From the NCBI RefSeq assembly GCF_042186555.1, contig NC_133333.1, positions 223,984,257 to 224,048,256 of the forward strand: 64,000 nt of DNA. The letters run 5' to 3'. Within the stretch, counting starts at the first letter, position 1, and each line of letters begins with the position of its first letter. This DNA is from Aquarana catesbeiana. Its lineage: Eukaryota > Chordata > Amphibia > Anura > Ranidae. Positions 53,648-64,000 of the stretch are shown here, piece after piece. A program made the translations under genes and the position numbers. Below the pieces are notes generated by a model, which saw only the letters and a program-made list of their open reading frames with translations, was not told the origin of the DNA and ran no database searches.

Positions 53648-54578
53648 GGTTTGCTGTTGCCGGTTGTAGGTCGTACACATTGCACTAAGTGAATACAGCT
53701 TCACTTTGCAGGTATGGAAGGTTTGATGTTACTGTTTGGTTACCAGGCTTCAGCAAGGTTCCAGGGTACTGAGGTGGCTTTTCAAAATCAGAATTTGAAG
53801 CTGTGGGGGGTGAGGGAGCAACTGTTTTTTTTTTTTTTTTTATTATAAACATCAGAGGGCATTGTAGATGTACTTAGTACCTAATGTATATTGAGGTGTA
53901 AATACTCCTGGGGGTACCCCCCACATGTTGGTTGCCCTGTGCAACTGGTTTGTGTGTGGAAACATTCTTTGTGCATACAGTACAATAACTTTGTACTTGA
54001 AAATACTTTGTTAACTTGTTCCCACTAGCGTAATGCATATAACGCTCGGCTGCCACATATCGGTCCGCGGGGGACTGCCGTGTGCTGAGAGTACTCTCAT
54101 TATGCATTCCCAGTACAATAACTAAGCTACGACCAGCAGCTCCCGGTCACTGTTTACAAACAGGAGCTAGTGGGACAGGCTCTCAATCACGTGACTGCTG
54201 TGACAGCCAATAACAATGGTCACCTGATCAGCAGTTTACCTACACCTCCTGGCGTTAAGATCCACTTAAAGGGCCACCATAAGGTATTAGTAAGGGGTTA
54301 AGGATTGTCCCATTCAGTCCGGGTGCCACCCAATACCTATATTTGGGCACAATATGACCAAGTTGATTGAACATTGTCTGCACCCATAAAACTAGCCACA
54401 CATGTTACAATCTGATTGTACAATTTCTCTACAATCTGCCAAAGCTATATGGTTGAAGCCCTACACAAACAGTCCATATAGTTTGTATGCAGTAGGTTTG
54501 GCTCCCATACTAACATAGTTGGAGTATGAAGGGCTATACATAGTTGAGTATGCGGATTATGTACTTAACTATTACATA
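53648..54578. other. Intergenic DNA with no recognised feature
   Basis: A poly-T run lies near 53,825. No gene recognised. Confidence 0.4.
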
Positions 54579-54648
54579 CACTATATTGCTAAAACTATTG
54601 GGATGCCTGCCCCTACTCGCACATGAACTTTAATGCATCCCAGTCTAA

Positions 54649-55093
54649 TGTACACAAGATCGGATTTTCCAACGGGAAAGGTTGGATGTGAGCTTGTTGG
54701 CAGAAAGTCCAACCGTGTGTATGCTCCATCAAACATTTGTTGTCAGCCTTTCCGCCAACAAATGTTGGCTAACAGGTTCTCAAATTTTCCGCTAACAAAT
54801 TTTTTATTGTCGGACTTTCCGATCGTGTGTACACAAGTCGCACACAAAAGTTCACGCATGCTCGGAATCAAGTACGAGCCGGAAGAGCTCGGTCTTGTAA
54901 AACTAGCGTTCGTAATGGAGATATCACATGACTATTGAACTTCGTTTTTATCGGCTCACCGTACGTCACCACGTTCGTAATTGTTGGCCAACATTTGTGT
55001 GACCGTGTGTATGCAAGACAAGTTGGAGCCAACAGCCTTCAAACAAAATTCCACGGTTTTGTTGTCGGAAAGTCCGATCGTGTGTACGGGGCA
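54649..55093. mobile_element. Harbinger-like MITE inserted in the left arm of the foldback Tc1
   Basis: The ends are TGTACACAAGATCGGATTTT and the inverse ending GTGTGTACGGGGCA. It is flanked by TAA on the left and TTA on the right. The interior shares GTGTATGCAAGACAAGTTGG with the truncated copy at 21,898-22,020. It is non-coding. Confidence 0.65.
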
Positions 55094-55100
55094 TTAGGGT

Positions 55101-55388
55101 TCAATATTGACTTGGCCCACCCTTTGTAGCTATAACAGCTTCAACTCTTCTGGGAAGGCTGTCCACAAGGTTTAGGAGTGTGTCTATGGGAATGTTTGAC
55201 CATTCTTCCAGAAGTGCATTTGTGAGGTCAGACACTGATAATGGACGAGAAGGCCTGGCTCGCAGTCTCCGCTCCAATTCATCCCAAAGATGTTCTATCA
55301 GGTTGCGGTCAGGACTCTGTGCAGGCCAGTCAAGTTCCTCCACTCCAAACTCGCTCATCCATGTCTTTATGGGCCTTGCTTTGTGCAC
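55101..55388 (-). pseudogene. Tc1 transposase C-terminal fragment (left arm)
   Basis: Ninety-five codons on the minus strand: KTWMSEFGVEELDWPAQSPD, NLIEHLWDELERRLR, then the conserved end (NLVDSLPRRVEAVIATKGG). It carries the catalytic Glu region (IEHLW) but neither catalytic Asp. It mirrors the plus-strand fragment beside it. Confidence 0.78.
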
Positions 55389-55399
55389 TGGTCCAAATC

Positions 55400-55872
55400 A
55401 TTTGGTGGAGGGGGGATTATGGTGTGGGGGTTGTTTTTCAGGGGTTGGGCTTGGCCCCGTAGTTCCACGGAAGGGAGCACTTAAGGCGTCAGCATACCAA
55501 GACATTTTGGACAATTTCATGCTCTTAACTTTGTGGGAACAGTTTGGGGATGGCCCTTTCCAGTTCCAACTTGACCGCGCACCAGTGCACAAAGCAAGGT
55601 CCATAAAGACATGGATGAGCGAGTTTGGGGTGGATGAACTAGACTGGCCTGCACAGAGTCCTGACCTCAACCTGATAGAACACCTTTGGGATTAATTAGA
55701 GCGGAGACTGCGAGCCAGGCCTTCTCGTCCAACATCAGTGCCTGACCTCACAAATGTGCTTCTGGAAGAACGGTCAAACATTCCCATACACACACTCCTA
55801 AACCTTGTGGACAGCCTTCCCAGAAGAGCTGAAGCTCTTATAGCTGCAAGTGGTTGGCCACCTCAATATTGA
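55400..55872 (+). pseudogene. Tc1 transposase C-terminal fragment (right arm)
   Basis: Plus-strand remains: GLWCGGCFSGVGLGPVVPRK, then KASAYQDILDNF, FQFQLDRAPVHKA (in the region of the second catalytic Asp) and IKTWMSEFGVDELDWPAQSP. A stop follows IEHLWD at 55,693, and the homology continues to NLVDSLPRRAEALIA. It starts abruptly, with no helix-turn-helix or first Asp. Confidence 0.75.
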
Positions 55873-55886
55873 ACCCTACGGACTAA

Positions 55887-56292
55887 TGCTGCATACACAC
55901 GAGCGGACTTTACGGCAGACTTTGTCTGGCGGACTTTTCGACGGACTTTACGACGGACTTTCCGAATGAACGGACTTGCCTACACACGAGCAACCAAAGT
56001 CCGACGGATTCGTACGTGATGACGTACGACCGGACTAAAACAAGGAAGTTCATAGCCAGTAGCCAATAGCTACCCTAGCGTTGTTTTTTGTCCGTCGGAC
56101 TAGCATACAGACGAGCGGACTTTTTGACCGGACTCGAGTCCGTCGGACAGATTTGAAACATGTTTCAAATCTAAGTCCGTCAAACTTTTGAGAAAACAAA
56201 GTCCGCTGGAGCCCACACACGATCGAATTGTCCGACGAAATCCGGTACGCCGGACCAAGTATGCCGCAAAGTCCGATCGTGTGTACGCAGCA
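55887..56292. mobile_element. Harbinger-like MITE inserted in the right arm of the foldback Tc1
   Basis: The ends are TGCTGCATACACACGAGCGG and the inverse ending CGTGTGTACGCAGCA. It is flanked by TAA on the left and TTA on the right. The interior is built of GTCCGTCGGAC-type words, so it is a different subfamily from the MITE in the left arm. Confidence 0.65.
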
Positions 56293-56358
56293 TTAGACTG
56301 GGATGCCTCTAAAGTTCATATGCGTGTAAAGGCAGGCGTCCCAATACTTTTGACAATA

Positions 56359-57456
56359 AATGAAATATTTGACTCAGGGGGTTGGGGGAACTTATTATAG
56401 GACAGCTGTAGGTTTAGGTAAAATTGTACTTTATGCATGCTGAATACAATAAAGGTGCGCTGCATCATTAAAAAACAAAGAAACGTTGGAGCTGTCGCAA
56501 TCAAATATTATGCTTTTTCTTCTTAAGTAATAAATCATGAAAGTTCATTGCTCTTGGCTGGTTTTCACTGCAATTACTATGGGCTGCCATCACTTCAATA
56601 GGATAACCAGTCTTTTAACATTTCCTGTAACATTTTTGTTAGCACAGTGACTTACATTTATGAAGGACTGTAAATCTCTTTTATAAGACATCATAATACT
56701 GTACTTCAAGGACTAAAATGACTCATTAGCCAATACTTCATTGTCTGTTAAACACTATATGCTGTCATGCTCATAAAACCATATGCAATACCCTTTGTGA
56801 CAAAGCCCCGGCACTCTACAGAAAGTCATTGATGCATATTCGCTACAGATGTACCTTGACGTGGTCAGTCAACCTAAAACATCATGGGGCTTATTCACTA
56901 AGTGCAGAGAGCAGGAACCAGAAATCAGCTGTCATCCACACACACAGGCTATAAGCTCATTGGGTGCTATGGCCCACTTTTATGTGCATATCTACATTCC
57001 CCCATGTTTTGTCCCTTTAAAAACCTTGCCAGTACAGAATGTTACCTGTTGATTGGCCAGATATGCACTCTTATCCTAATTTCAGCCCTGCCCAGTTTTC
57101 TTTTTGCTAAACTACAAAATCTCTCCATCTCTCCCCATCACCGCAACATCAAATCCATTGTTTTCATAGTCCAAGATAAGAACTGGGAGTGTTGATTGGA
57201 CTCCTTTAGAGAACACATGCAGAGTAAAAAAGCACACAGGTAGCTCTTGCAGGATCAACAGGATTTTTTTTGCACTTACAGTATTGAACAGATATAACAA
57301 AGCACTTTCAAATATATAATGTAACAGGCATATTGCAATTTTATATGTACCCAGAGGCAACCATAGTTGGGTTTTAGATATGTAGCATCTGCTTAGCGGT
57401 GCTGTACTGTACACTGATTGTGTCTGACTTGGGGGGTCTTTGTGATTAGAAGCAAT
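56359..57456. other. Intergenic DNA with no recognised feature
   Basis: AT-rich; no gene or repeat ends recognised. Confidence 0.4.
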
Positions 57457-57702
57457 GGGGGTTATTTACTAAAGGCAAATCCACTTTGCACTGAAAGTGA
57501 CCTTGGAAGTAAAGTCGCTGTTGATCCGAGGGGAACATGCAAGGAGAATAAAAAACAGCATTTTAGCTTGCACATGATTGGATGATGAAATCAGCAGAGC
57601 TTCCACTCATTTCAGATCTACCCCTTAGATTTAGAGCGACTGCACTTCCAAGTGCACTTTCAGTGTAGTGCAAAGTGGATTTGCCTTTTGTAAATAACCC
57701 CC
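57457..57702. mobile_element. Short MITE with GGGGGTTATTTAC ends
   Basis: The left end GGGGGTTATTTACTAAAGGC, with AAATCCACTTTGCACTGAAA beyond, is mirrored at the right by TTTCAGTGTAGTGCAAAGTG ... GTAAATAACCCCC. AAT flanks both sides. It is 246 bp and non-coding. Confidence 0.7.
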
Positions 57703-59619
57703 AATACTCTTTTGCAGCCTCTAGTGATGTGAAACACCCCAGTGCCTCAGCCCTGCTATGTGATCTAGGTTGCTTAGGTTTTAGGCAACATGCGAGAGTT
57801 CAGGAGCAGTACATTTTCAATTATGGCAAAGAAAATAGACCTTTTCCACTCAAATAAATACCATATTTTGGTAATGCTGATATGTTCCCAACTGATTTAT
57901 GTTATTGCTGATATGTGATATGCTGATTTAGAACTAGGTTCACTTTAGCAGCCCGGCTTTGATGGATTAAAGAGAAAGAGAAGGCCTAAAACTCAAACTG
58001 CTGCTCCAGCCTTCCTGCTGTGCTGGTCTAATAAGCTAAAACCTTGACATTGAGTCCTGCGACCATGTTAAAGTGGCCAATCAGAGATTAGACGGGTTGA
58101 TATGTAGATGTTTGATCCCTTGATTGATGGAAGAGAAGATGTAGCAGCACCTAGAGCAGTAACTGGGTTCCTCATCAGATGGTCTGGACCTAGCTGAATC
58201 CTTAATATTTATTACCAGATGGCAGGTCGTCAAAGCCCAAGTACAACCAAACCTTTTATGAAATTAGGCTGAGACCCCATTTAGAAGATCCAGCTCACTT
58301 CCTGTCTCTGCGGCACCAGGACGAAAAATGAAGGCAGTGGCCATCACTGGGAAAGGAAGACACATACAGTAGTGCAAACCCAACAGAAGCCCTTCCTCAT
58401 TTTACATTCTGTCCTGAAAGACAGTGAGGGAAAATCCTCCCAATAGGGACACAGACCACAAATGAAAACCTGGCAGAGGTTCCATCTTTTTTTTTCAATC
58501 TGTCCAAAATTAAAATAAAAAAAGTCTTGACTAGAACTGAGCTTTAACAATTAAGCATGTACAGTTTTATGGATGTTATTATGCGAGATCATAGGTTGAA
58601 GTCAGAGTTCTTGAGACATACAAGAGAGCTGCCACTGGTCAACCCTGAGCATTTTTTAGGTCCAATGACTTCCATACAAAATCTTGGGGTCATCCTCACT
58701 AATCTCTATCACGAGTGTTTACATTAAATTCAGCTATTATAATATTCCTGTATAGAACCTAAAAATAATGATTATGAAAAATATGATAACTAAGCAGTCA
58801 CCAAATGTTGTCACCAAAGGGTCCCATACAATTCCAATTTTTGCCCACACTACTTAACTGTTTACAATATTCACTATGTATCAATTGACAGCTACATAGA
58901 AGAGACCCATATCTAGATCTAATTGACAGTAGGAGGGGTCCCAGCACATCTAGTATAAATAGGACCCTAAATTCCAGAGGGCCCTTGAGCAGGTGCACAG
59001 TCTCCACAAATAGTATACAAAATGTTTAGGAACAAAAAGTGAACGTCACATCTTCCCACACAAGCTTCCAAAGATCCAAAGTAGGGGGACATTTGCAACC
59101 CTAAAAGCATAGGACTATTACATTTGTGTCATCTTGATTAAGGACTAATATATTTGTATCTTTGGACGCTATAACAATTATTGTAGCTTCCATGGTCTCC
59201 TAGAAAATTTGGAGTTTCCCTGGCTCCCTGGTGTTTGGAAGCTTCCTTAGTTCAAGCTATATACTCCATGAAACCAAGCTGTTTCACTTGATAATGGACT
59301 AAAAACAACCAAAGATCCAATGCCTCATACCCATACCCCTCATATTCCACAAAGGGGGTATCTGTACTACTCTTAGTAGTACTGACAAACATTTAGGACA
59401 GGACAAGCCGAATGAAACATTCTACTCTAGTTCATGGTGCTCAGTATGTCACTTATCTTTGGCACTTTCCAGATCAACAGGTATTCGATAAGAATGATTT
59501 TCTGTATAAAAATGTAAATTATTTAATAGCAAATCACATGCAAATTTATTTTCTACCAGAACAATACCATTGTAATGTTCATAACTATGAGCACAAATAC
59601 CCACAAATCCATACATGTA
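57703..59619. other. Intergenic DNA with no recognised feature
   Basis: No gene, exon or repeat family recognised in about 1.9 kb. Confidence 0.4.
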
Positions 59620-61151
59620 CAGTATCTCACAAAAGTCAGTACACTCCTCACATTTTTGTAAATATTTTATTCTATCTTTTCATGTGACAACACTGAAGAA
59701 ATGACACTTTGCTACAATGTAAAGTAGTGAGTGTACAGCTTGTATAACAGTGTAAATTTGCTGTCCCCTTAAAATAACTCAACACACAGCCATTAATGTC
59801 TAAAGCGCTGGCAACAAAAGTGAGTACACCCCTAAGTGAAAATGTCCAAATTGGGCCCAAAGTGTCAATATTTTATGTGGTCACCATTATTTTCCAGCAT
59901 TGCCCTAACCCTCTTGAGCATGGAGTTCACCAGAGCTTCACAGGTTACCACTGGAGTCCTCTTCCCCTCCTCTATGATGACATCAATGAGCTGGTGAATG
60001 TTAGAGACCTTGCGCTCCTTCACCTTCCATTTGAGGATGTCTCACAGATGCTCAATAGGGTTTAGGTCTGGAGACATGCTTGGCCAGTCCATTACCTTTA
60101 CCCTCAGCTTCTTTAGCAAGGCAGTGGTCATCTTGGAGGTGTGTTTGGGGTCGTTATCTTGTTGGAATACTGCCCTGCGGCCCAGTCTCTGAAGGGAGGG
60201 GATCATTCTCTGCTTCAGTATGTCACAGTACATGTTGGCATTCATGGTTCCCTCAATGAACTGTAGCTCCCAAGTGCCGGCAGCACTCATGCAGTCCCAG
60301 ACCATGACACTCCCACTACCATGCTTGACTGTAGCCAAGACACACTAGTCTTTGTACTCCTCACCTGGCTGCCGCCACACATGCTTGACACCATCTGAAC
60401 CAAATAAGTTTATCTTGGTCTCATTAGACCACAGGACATGGTTCCAGTAATCCATGTCCTTGGTCTGCTTGTCTTCAGCAAACTGTTTGTGGGCTTTCTT
60501 TTGCATCATTTTTAGAAGAGGCTTCCTTCTGGGATGACAGCCATGCAGACCAATTTGATGCAGTGTGCGGCGTATGGTCTGAGCACTGACAGGCTGACCC
60601 CCCACCCCTTCAACCTCTGCAGCAATGCTGGCAGCACTCATACGTCTATTTCCCAAAGACAACCCGCTGCAGCTTAGTTTCAGTGTCTTGCCAATCTTCT
60701 TATAGCCTAGGCCATCTTTATGTAGAGCAATAATTCAATTTTTCAGTTCCTCAGAGAGTTCTTTGCCATGAGGTGCCATGTTGAACTTCCAGTGACCAGT
60801 ATGAGAGAGTGAGAGCGATAACACCAAATTTAACACACCTGCTCCCCATTCACACCTGAGACCTTGTAACACTAACGAGTCACGTGACACCGGGGAGGGA
60901 AAATGGCTAATTGGCCCCAATTTGGACAATTCCACTTAGGGGTGTACTCACTTATGTTGCCATCGGTTTAGACATTAATGGCTGTGTGGTGAGTTATTTT
61001 GAGGGGACAGCAAATTTACACTGTTATACAAGCTGTACACTCACTACTTTACATTGTAGCAAAGTGTCATTTCTTCAGTGTTGTCACATGAAAAGATAGA
61101 ATAAAATATTTACAAAAATGTGAGGGATGTACTCACTTTTGTGAGATACTG
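59620..61151 (-). mobile_element. Tc1/mariner transposon with long (about 235-bp) terminal inverted repeats
   Basis: TA flanks both sides (59,618-59,619 and 61,152-61,153). The terminal repeats at 59,620-59,858 and 60,913-61,151 start CAGTATCTCACAAAAGT and differ at only about a dozen positions by eye. The transposase is on the minus strand and broken. The element is 1,532 bp. The near-identity of the two arms suggests a fairly young insertion. Confidence 0.9.
60042..60781 (-). pseudogene. Tc1-type transposase pseudogene
   Basis: On the minus strand, a start (MAPHGKELSEELKN) near 60,780 is followed by a stop. Part of the helix-turn-helix region appears to be missing near 60,662. One frame (60,345-60,662) carries RRTLHQIGLHGCHPRRKPLL and VLWSNETKINLFGSDG; the next (60,042-60,338) carries VKHGSGSVMVWDCMSAAGTW, FQQDNDPKHTSKM and DLNPIEHL. 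The first catalytic Asp (WSDET in active members) reads Asn here; the second Asp and the Glu are present. Inactive. Confidence 0.85.
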
Positions 61152-61268
61152 TAAATTCTTCAAGTCAAGAATTTAACAATAAATGATTGCATAGCTTTGA
61201 TTTGTTAACATTGTCCAAATCTAGTATGTGTAATCTTAATATATTTCCAAATGATTACAAAATAACTT

Positions 61269-62941
61269 TAGAGTGTAACTAAAGGCAAAACTTTTTTTTT
61301 GTTTGTTTCAAAGTGCAAAAGCCCTGTCCCCTTTTTTTTTTTTATTGCAGAGATTGTCGCCCATGCTCCTAATGGATTGTGTTCTGCATAGTACGCCACT
61401 TGTTGTCCAGATCCTACTGCAACATTATTCAGCCCTAATGAAGGGGGCACCTCTGCACCCCTGAAACACTTTCTTACCTGTGTTTCTAGAAGTTTGTATT
61501 ATTGCCTGTCTCACTCACTCGGGATTGAAATTTAGAGAAAATTCAAAATTTATAGTTGTTCCCAGAACAGAAACAGAAGGGAAATATTTAGAGTTGAAGT
61601 TAAGGTATGACAATTGTACATACTGTAGTTACTTTGTTCCAGCTTGCTCTATCTGTTGGATGTCTGTGGAAGCTGGAAATTACTGTAGTAGGCACAGCTA
61701 CTACATTGATCTCCATTGTTACATCATTATTATTATTATTACATTGATCTCTCGTCTTGATTACTGCAACTTCCTCCTCATTGACTTACCTTTACATGGA
61801 CTATCCCCTATTCAGTCCATTATGAAAGCTGCTGCCAGACTCATCCACCTTACCAACCATTCAGCGTCTGCTACCCCTCTCTGCCAATCTCTCCATTGGC
61901 TGCCACTTACCCAACAAATTAAATTCATATTGCTAACAATAACTTACAAAGCCATCCACAACTCAGCCCCCAGCCACATCACCAACCTAGTTTCAAAATA
62001 CCAACCTAATCATTCTCTTTGTTCCTCCCAAGACCGCCTGCTCTCTAGCTCCCTCGTCACCTCCTCCCATGCTCGCCTCTATGACTTATCCAGAGCCTCT
62101 ACCATCCTTTGGAATTCCCCACCCCAATCTGTCCGACTATCTCCTACTCAGAGAAGTCTATCCTGCCTCCACCTAACAGCTGTACTTTTATTTTCTCCAT
62201 CTTTATATTTTCCCCACAGTTATTACCTTCTGTATCACTTGACCCTTCCTCTTAGACTGTAAGCTCTAACGAGCAGGGCCCTTTGATTCCTACTGTATCA
62301 AATTGTATTGCAACTGTACTGTCTGCCCTCGCTGCGAAAACTGTTGGCGCTATATCAATCCTGTATAATAATGCTGAGCAGCTGCCCTGCTGCATTGTGA
62401 ACACAGGAAGTTACTTGCTCAACAGAGGCGCAATTCAAGGAAAATGTTGCATACGCTCAATGATAGGATGGGGTGGAGAGGTAAGCCAGTGATGTCATGA
62501 TCTCCACCTTGTCCAATCAAAGAACACTTTGCATTAATTAAGAAAACACAAAGAGTTCTTTGAATGGTGCCCATGCTGAGTAAGCCACTTTCTGTGTTCA
62601 GTAAGCAGCAGGGAAACCACTCGGGAGAGGACCTGGAAGCTAGTGGAGATCACTGGAGTAGCGATGTAAATTACAGTGATTTCCAGCTTCCATGGAGGTC
62701 CCACAGGTATGGCATATACATACGTACATTGCTGGACCAGAATAACTATGTAAAAATTGCCATACCTAAACTTCAGCTTTAAATGGGGACATTGGTTCCA
62801 GTGACAACTGTGAAAAACAGGAAGTGAGGAGAAATCTCCGCAATGGGACGCAGTCAGGAAAAAAGCAGTATGGGGTTTAAACCGTTTCCTACTCTATCCA
62901 GAATAATAAGAAACAAAGTTTTGGCTTTAGATTTACTTTAG
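61269..62941. mobile_element. Probable MITE split by a LINE insertion
   Basis: The left end GTAACTAAAGGCAAAACTTT (about 61,276) and right end AAAGTTTTGGCTTTAGATTT (about 62,916) are near inverse complements. Between them is a LINE fragment. The element ends are approximate and no target duplication was seen. Confidence 0.4.
61480..62372 (+). pseudogene. L2/CR1-like LINE 3' end: reverse-transcriptase C-terminus and 3' tail
   Basis: The open frame to 62,262 holds, from about 61,745, LISRLDYCNFLL, QSIMKAAARLIHLTNHSAS, LCQSLHWLPLTQQIKFILLT and TYKAIHNSAPSHITNLVSKY. These are hallmark words of the RT C-terminus in the L2/CR1 group. The tail follows (TTAGACTGTAAGCTCTAACG, TGTTGGCGCTATATCAATCC) and ends in AATAATG near 62,372. 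Codons before about 61,740 belong to other sequence, including an ATT microsatellite. 5'-truncated and without a catalytic domain. Confidence 0.78.
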
Positions 62942-63264
62942 GGCTGTTGTTAAACACTGGCTCACAACTTATTTGCTACCTTTTTAATGATTGTCCACAT
63001 TTTAAACGATCCCATTAGACCCTTCATAATTCTCAGTGATATCAATCCCAAACGTACAATAAAACCACAAAATGCTAATGGAATGTGTATGACTACCTAA
63101 AATACTTAAAAAGTATGACTCCCAATACTTCTGACAATATAGTGTATAACTTCTGCACAACAGCTGAATGCACAGTTCAAATACAAATAGCATTTATTAC
63201 TGACAAAACCTTTGCATATCTATCCATCCACTTACTATAATCCTACCTTGATACTACATGAAGG

Positions 63265-64000
63265 CAGGGCCGTCTTTAATATTAATTGGACCCTGGGCAA
63301 ACATTTTCTTGAGTCCCCCCCGTGCAATTTTGCTCTCCACCTGCTCTGAGCCTCCAATAAATAGCATCTAGACACAAGATCAGTTTACTGAATCAGATCA
63401 GATTGTGATTGGTTGCCAGAGGTTACAGCGTATCATTACTACTCACTGACTGGCTGCTAGAGGTTACAGCACACATTATGGCTCACTTATTATTTGCTAG
63501 AGGTTACAGCACGACTTTTGCTTGTTGATTGGTTGCTACAGATTACTGTACATCAATACTGCTCACTGATTGGTTGCTAGAGGTTACTGGACATCCTTAC
63601 CACTCACCAATTGGTTGCTAGAGGTTACTGCACATTATTACTGCTTACTAATTAGTTGATAGAAGTTACTGCATATCCTTACTGCACAATGATTGGTTGC
63701 AAGAGGTTGGTGCACATCATTACTTCTCACAGATTGGTCAGGAAAGGTTACAGCACATCATCTCCTCACTGCCTGCACACCATGGACTGGGGAGGTGAGG
63801 GTACCCATCCATAGACAGAAAACCCCAATGTAATGGGGATTCACATTGCCCACTAATATAATGGGGATTAACACTGACCCCTAATGTAATGGAGATTTAC
63901 ACTGACCCCTAATGTAATGGAGATTTACACTGACCACTAATGTAAGGGGGATTTACACTAACCACTAATGTAAGGTGGATTTACACTGACCACCAATGTA
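63265..64000. repeat. Repeat-rich right edge, probably an element carrying two minisatellites
   Basis: Begins near AGGGCCGTCTTTAATATTAA. Then comes a roughly 41-bp unit (TGATTGGTTGCTAGAGGTTA, CAGCACATCATTACTGCTCA) repeated about nine times at 63,390-63,760. Last is a roughly 28-bp unit (CTGACCACTAATGTAATGGA, GATTTACA) from about 63,810 to the window edge. The element ends outside the window. Confidence 0.7.

Larger units (their letters stand above)
54579..56358. mobile_element. Tc1/mariner foldback copy: two inverted 3' halves
   Basis: The left end CACTATATTGCTAAAACTAT follows a TA. The right end at about 56,330-56,358 is CAGGCGTCCCAATACTTTTG then ACAATA, with the last bases changed. Both sides carry the same TIR and then the transposase C-terminus in opposite orientation. 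The arms at about 55,097-55,392 (minus) and 55,575-55,876 (plus) are inverse complements, with about 180 bp between them. A normal Tc1 has one transposase gene, so the 5' half has been replaced by an inverted 3' half. Each side also carries a MITE. Confidence 0.75.

Noticed and set aside
61480..62262. 260-codon plus-strand frame as a host gene
   Set aside because: Its second half is a LINE reverse-transcriptase C-terminus, and the first part has no similarity.

Overview
This window looks like nuclear DNA from an anuran amphibian, most likely a ranid-type frog. Two vertebrate genes are split into short exons with GT-AG introns. The rest is dense in amphibian-style mobile DNA: Tc1/mariner, a DIRS retrotransposon, Ty3/gypsy, L1/Tx1-like and L2/CR1-like LINEs, and many short palindromic elements with hAT, Harbinger-like or TTAA-type target duplications. 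The species is inferred from repeat style only.

Layout. Positions 1-4858 hold the last two coding exons of a swiprosin gene, EFHD2 (+ strand), followed by its 3' UTR and poly(A) signals to about 5.4 kb. About 5.7-11.2 kb is intergenic, with a TTAA-type element and two long minisatellite arrays (7.3-9.15 kb and 9.8-11.15 kb). From 11,620 to 49,431 runs a complete eight-exon ZMYND12 gene (+ strand, 367 codons), an axonemal MYND/TPR protein. Every splice site keeps the reading frame. Its promoter carries an exact CTCF-core match and two RFX-like half-sites. Its introns hold hAT and Harbinger-like MITEs, an L1-like fragment, a Tc1 element (23,998-25,519), a palindromic foldback element (26.8-27.9 kb), a gypsy gag-pol remnant (29.8-32.4 kb), a 24-bp telomere-like minisatellite (32.9-33.6 kb), a solo LTR (37,567-38,104), a hairpin array (40,788-40,984) and a nearly complete DIRS element (about 40,990-46,615).

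From 49.4 kb to the end I see no host gene. This part holds MITEs, a foldback Tc1 copy carrying two Harbinger-like MITEs at mirror-image positions (54,579 to about 56,358), a long-TIR Tc1 element (59,620-61,151), an L2/CR1-like LINE 3' end (61.7-62.4 kb) and further minisatellites running off the edge.

The two host genes show no obvious functional link: one encodes a calcium-binding actin-associated protein, the other a cilium/flagellum protein. All transposon coding regions seen are disrupted by frameshifts, stops or catalytic substitutions, so they are relics. I found no convincing new gene system. The most unusual structures are the foldback Tc1 with mirrored MITEs, the CRE-flanked array of five hairpins beside the DIRS element, and the minisatellite monomers shared between distant arrays.
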